Under the pieces are notes generated by a model. That model worked only from the letters and a program-made list of their open reading frames with translations, was not told the origin of the DNA and ran no database searches. From Dama dama (taxonomy: Eukaryota; Chordata; Mammalia; Artiodactyla; Cervidae): 64,000 nt of DNA. The stretch spans positions 3,472,001 through 3,536,000 of the forward strand of contig NC_083714.1 in the NCBI RefSeq assembly GCF_033118175.1. Reading direction: 5' to 3'. Both the position numbers and the translations under genes were made by a program. The stretch's first letter is position 1, and each line of letters opens with the position of its first letter. Of this stretch, positions 63,302-64,000 are shown piece after piece.

Positions 63302-64000
63302 TGAAAAATATGAAGAGCTTCAAAAGGTGTCAAAAATATGAGGAGCATGAAACGGTCTGAAAAATAGGAGGAGCATGAAGCGGTGTTGAAAAACATGAAG
63401 AGCCTGAAAACGTGTCAAAAATATGAAGAGCTTCAAAGGTGTGAAAAATATGAAGCACTTCAAAAGGTGTCAAAAATTAGAAGAGCATGAAACGGTCTGG
63501 AAAATAGGAAGAGCATGAAGTGGTGTTGAAAAACATGAAGAGCCTGAAAAGGTGTGAAAAATATGAAGAGCTTCAAAAGGTGTCAAAAATGACATGAGCT
63601 TGAAACGGTCTGAAAAATTGGAGAAGCATGAAGCGATGTTGAAAAACATGAAGAGCCTGAAAAAGTGTGAAAAATATGAAGAGCTTCAAAAGGTGTTAAA
63701 TATATGAGGAGCAAGAAACGGTCTCAAAAATAGGAGGAGCATGAAGCGGTGTTCAAAACCATGAAGAGCCTGAAAAGGTGTGAAAAATATGAAGAGGTTC
63801 AAAAATGTGAAAAATATGAAGAGCTTCAAAGGTGTCAAATATATGAAGAGCTTCAAACGGTGTCCAAATTATAAGGAGCATGAAACGGTCTGAAAAATAG
63901 GAGGAGCATGAAGCGGGGTTGAAAAACATGAAGAGCCTGAGAACGTGTGAAAAATATGAAGAGCTTCAAAGGTGTCAAATATATGAAGAGCTTCAAACGG
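63302..64000. repeat. 4.5-kb higher-order repeat, start of unit U4 (cut by window end)
   Basis: The first 699 bp of a further unit, continuing U3 at the same 4,555-bp step. I noticed one change: AAATTATAAGGAGC near 63,865, where the other units have AAATTATGAGGAGC. The array therefore extends past the right edge with the same period. No gene is present. Confidence 0.9.

Larger units (their letters stand above)
1..64000 (+). repeat. Satellite DNA array, ~113-bp monomer (whole window)
   Basis: The whole window is head-to-tail copies of a ~113-bp monomer, about 565 of them, running off both ends. Every monomer carries the same ordered marks: an A5 tract then GAAGAGCTTC (subunit 1), GAGGAGCATGAAACGG (subunit 2), AGGAGGAGCATGAAGCGG (subunit 3) and ACATGAAGAGCCTGAAAAGG (subunit 4). 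I saw no inverted monomer, no transposon ends or target-site duplication, no gap and no unique sequence. Composition is A-rich and purine-rich on this strand. Arrays of this kind form heterochromatin at centromeres, pericentromeres or subtelomeres; which applies here cannot be told from sequence. The family is not one I recognise by name, and the species is unknown. Confidence 0.97.

Noticed and set aside
1..64000. CRISPR array (28-bp repeats)
   Set aside because: The subunit length is like a CRISPR repeat, but there are no unique spacers; the subunits are contiguous and the period is 113 bp.
1..64000. Bacterial-type ribosome binding sites (AGGAGG before ATG)
   Set aside because: AGGAGGAGCATGAAG in subunit 3 looks like a Shine-Dalgarno site and start codon, but it occurs in nearly every monomer and the + strand frame soon meets TGA or TAG. 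It is a property of the repeat.
1..64000. Repetitive surface protein or silk-like gene with internal repeats
   Set aside because: A coding repeat should keep a period divisible by three. The 113-bp period, and frequent indels of 1, 4, 9 and 28 bp, break every frame, so there is no long conserved frame.
1..64000. Telomere repeat or rDNA spacer
   Set aside because: No short telomere-type motif is repeated, and no rRNA gene or promoter-like unique sequence is seen anywhere in the window.

Overview
The window is one uninterrupted block of tandemly repeated satellite DNA. I find no gene, RNA gene, transposon, CRISPR array or unique sequence in it. The basic unit is a monomer of about 113 bp, and every monomer I read lies in the same orientation. 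The monomer is built from four related subunits of 28+28+28+29 bp, so an older ~28-bp repeat was amplified into a tetramer and the tetramer became the working unit. My hand consensus is about 39% G+C and 73% purine on the + strand (A 49, G 33, T 20, C 11).

A homogeneous satellite of this size with nested multi-kilobase repeats points to a eukaryote and to constitutive heterochromatin (centromeric, pericentromeric, subtelomeric or a chromosome knob). The species cannot be named from this sequence. Both CpG sites of the monomer are often changed to TpG or CpA, as expected if the host methylates CpG, which would fit a vertebrate, a plant or some invertebrates.

Layout: 1-3,245 is a piece of a '3.5-kb family'. 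3,246-4,850 is more diverged. 4,850-10,410 holds loose, older duplications (steps of 1,072/1,412, 1,495 and 1,098 bp). 10,411-15,569 holds tighter ones (1,347/784 bp, then two ~1,234-bp copies). 15,570-16,929 is a mosaic. 16,930-24,332 is a 4.39-kb unit followed by a second, incomplete copy. 24,333-27,340 is a duplication whose second copy lost blocks of 338 and 226 bp. 27,341-28,445 has no longer repeat that I could see. 28,446-29,000 is a small block alternating two monomer variants. 29,020 to ~48,185 is the main 3.5-kb family, organised in two ~9.3-kb super-units. 48,186-64,000 is a 4,555-bp higher-order repeat: one full copy, one ~1.23-kb partial copy, two further full copies that look identical, and the start of another.

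Size differences between related copies are mostly sums of monomers or subunits (113, 226, 254 = 113+141, ~338-339, ~563 bp). This is the signature of unequal exchange in register. Similarity between adjacent copies rises toward the right, so the right end looks like the most recently homogenised part.

Many minus-strand reading frames of 60-217 codons exist, but they follow from the repeat (stop codons fall at fixed phases and 113 is not a multiple of three). I annotate none as a gene. All alignments and counts here were made by eye; boundaries of long repeats are good to about 10-50 bp unless a shared marker is cited.
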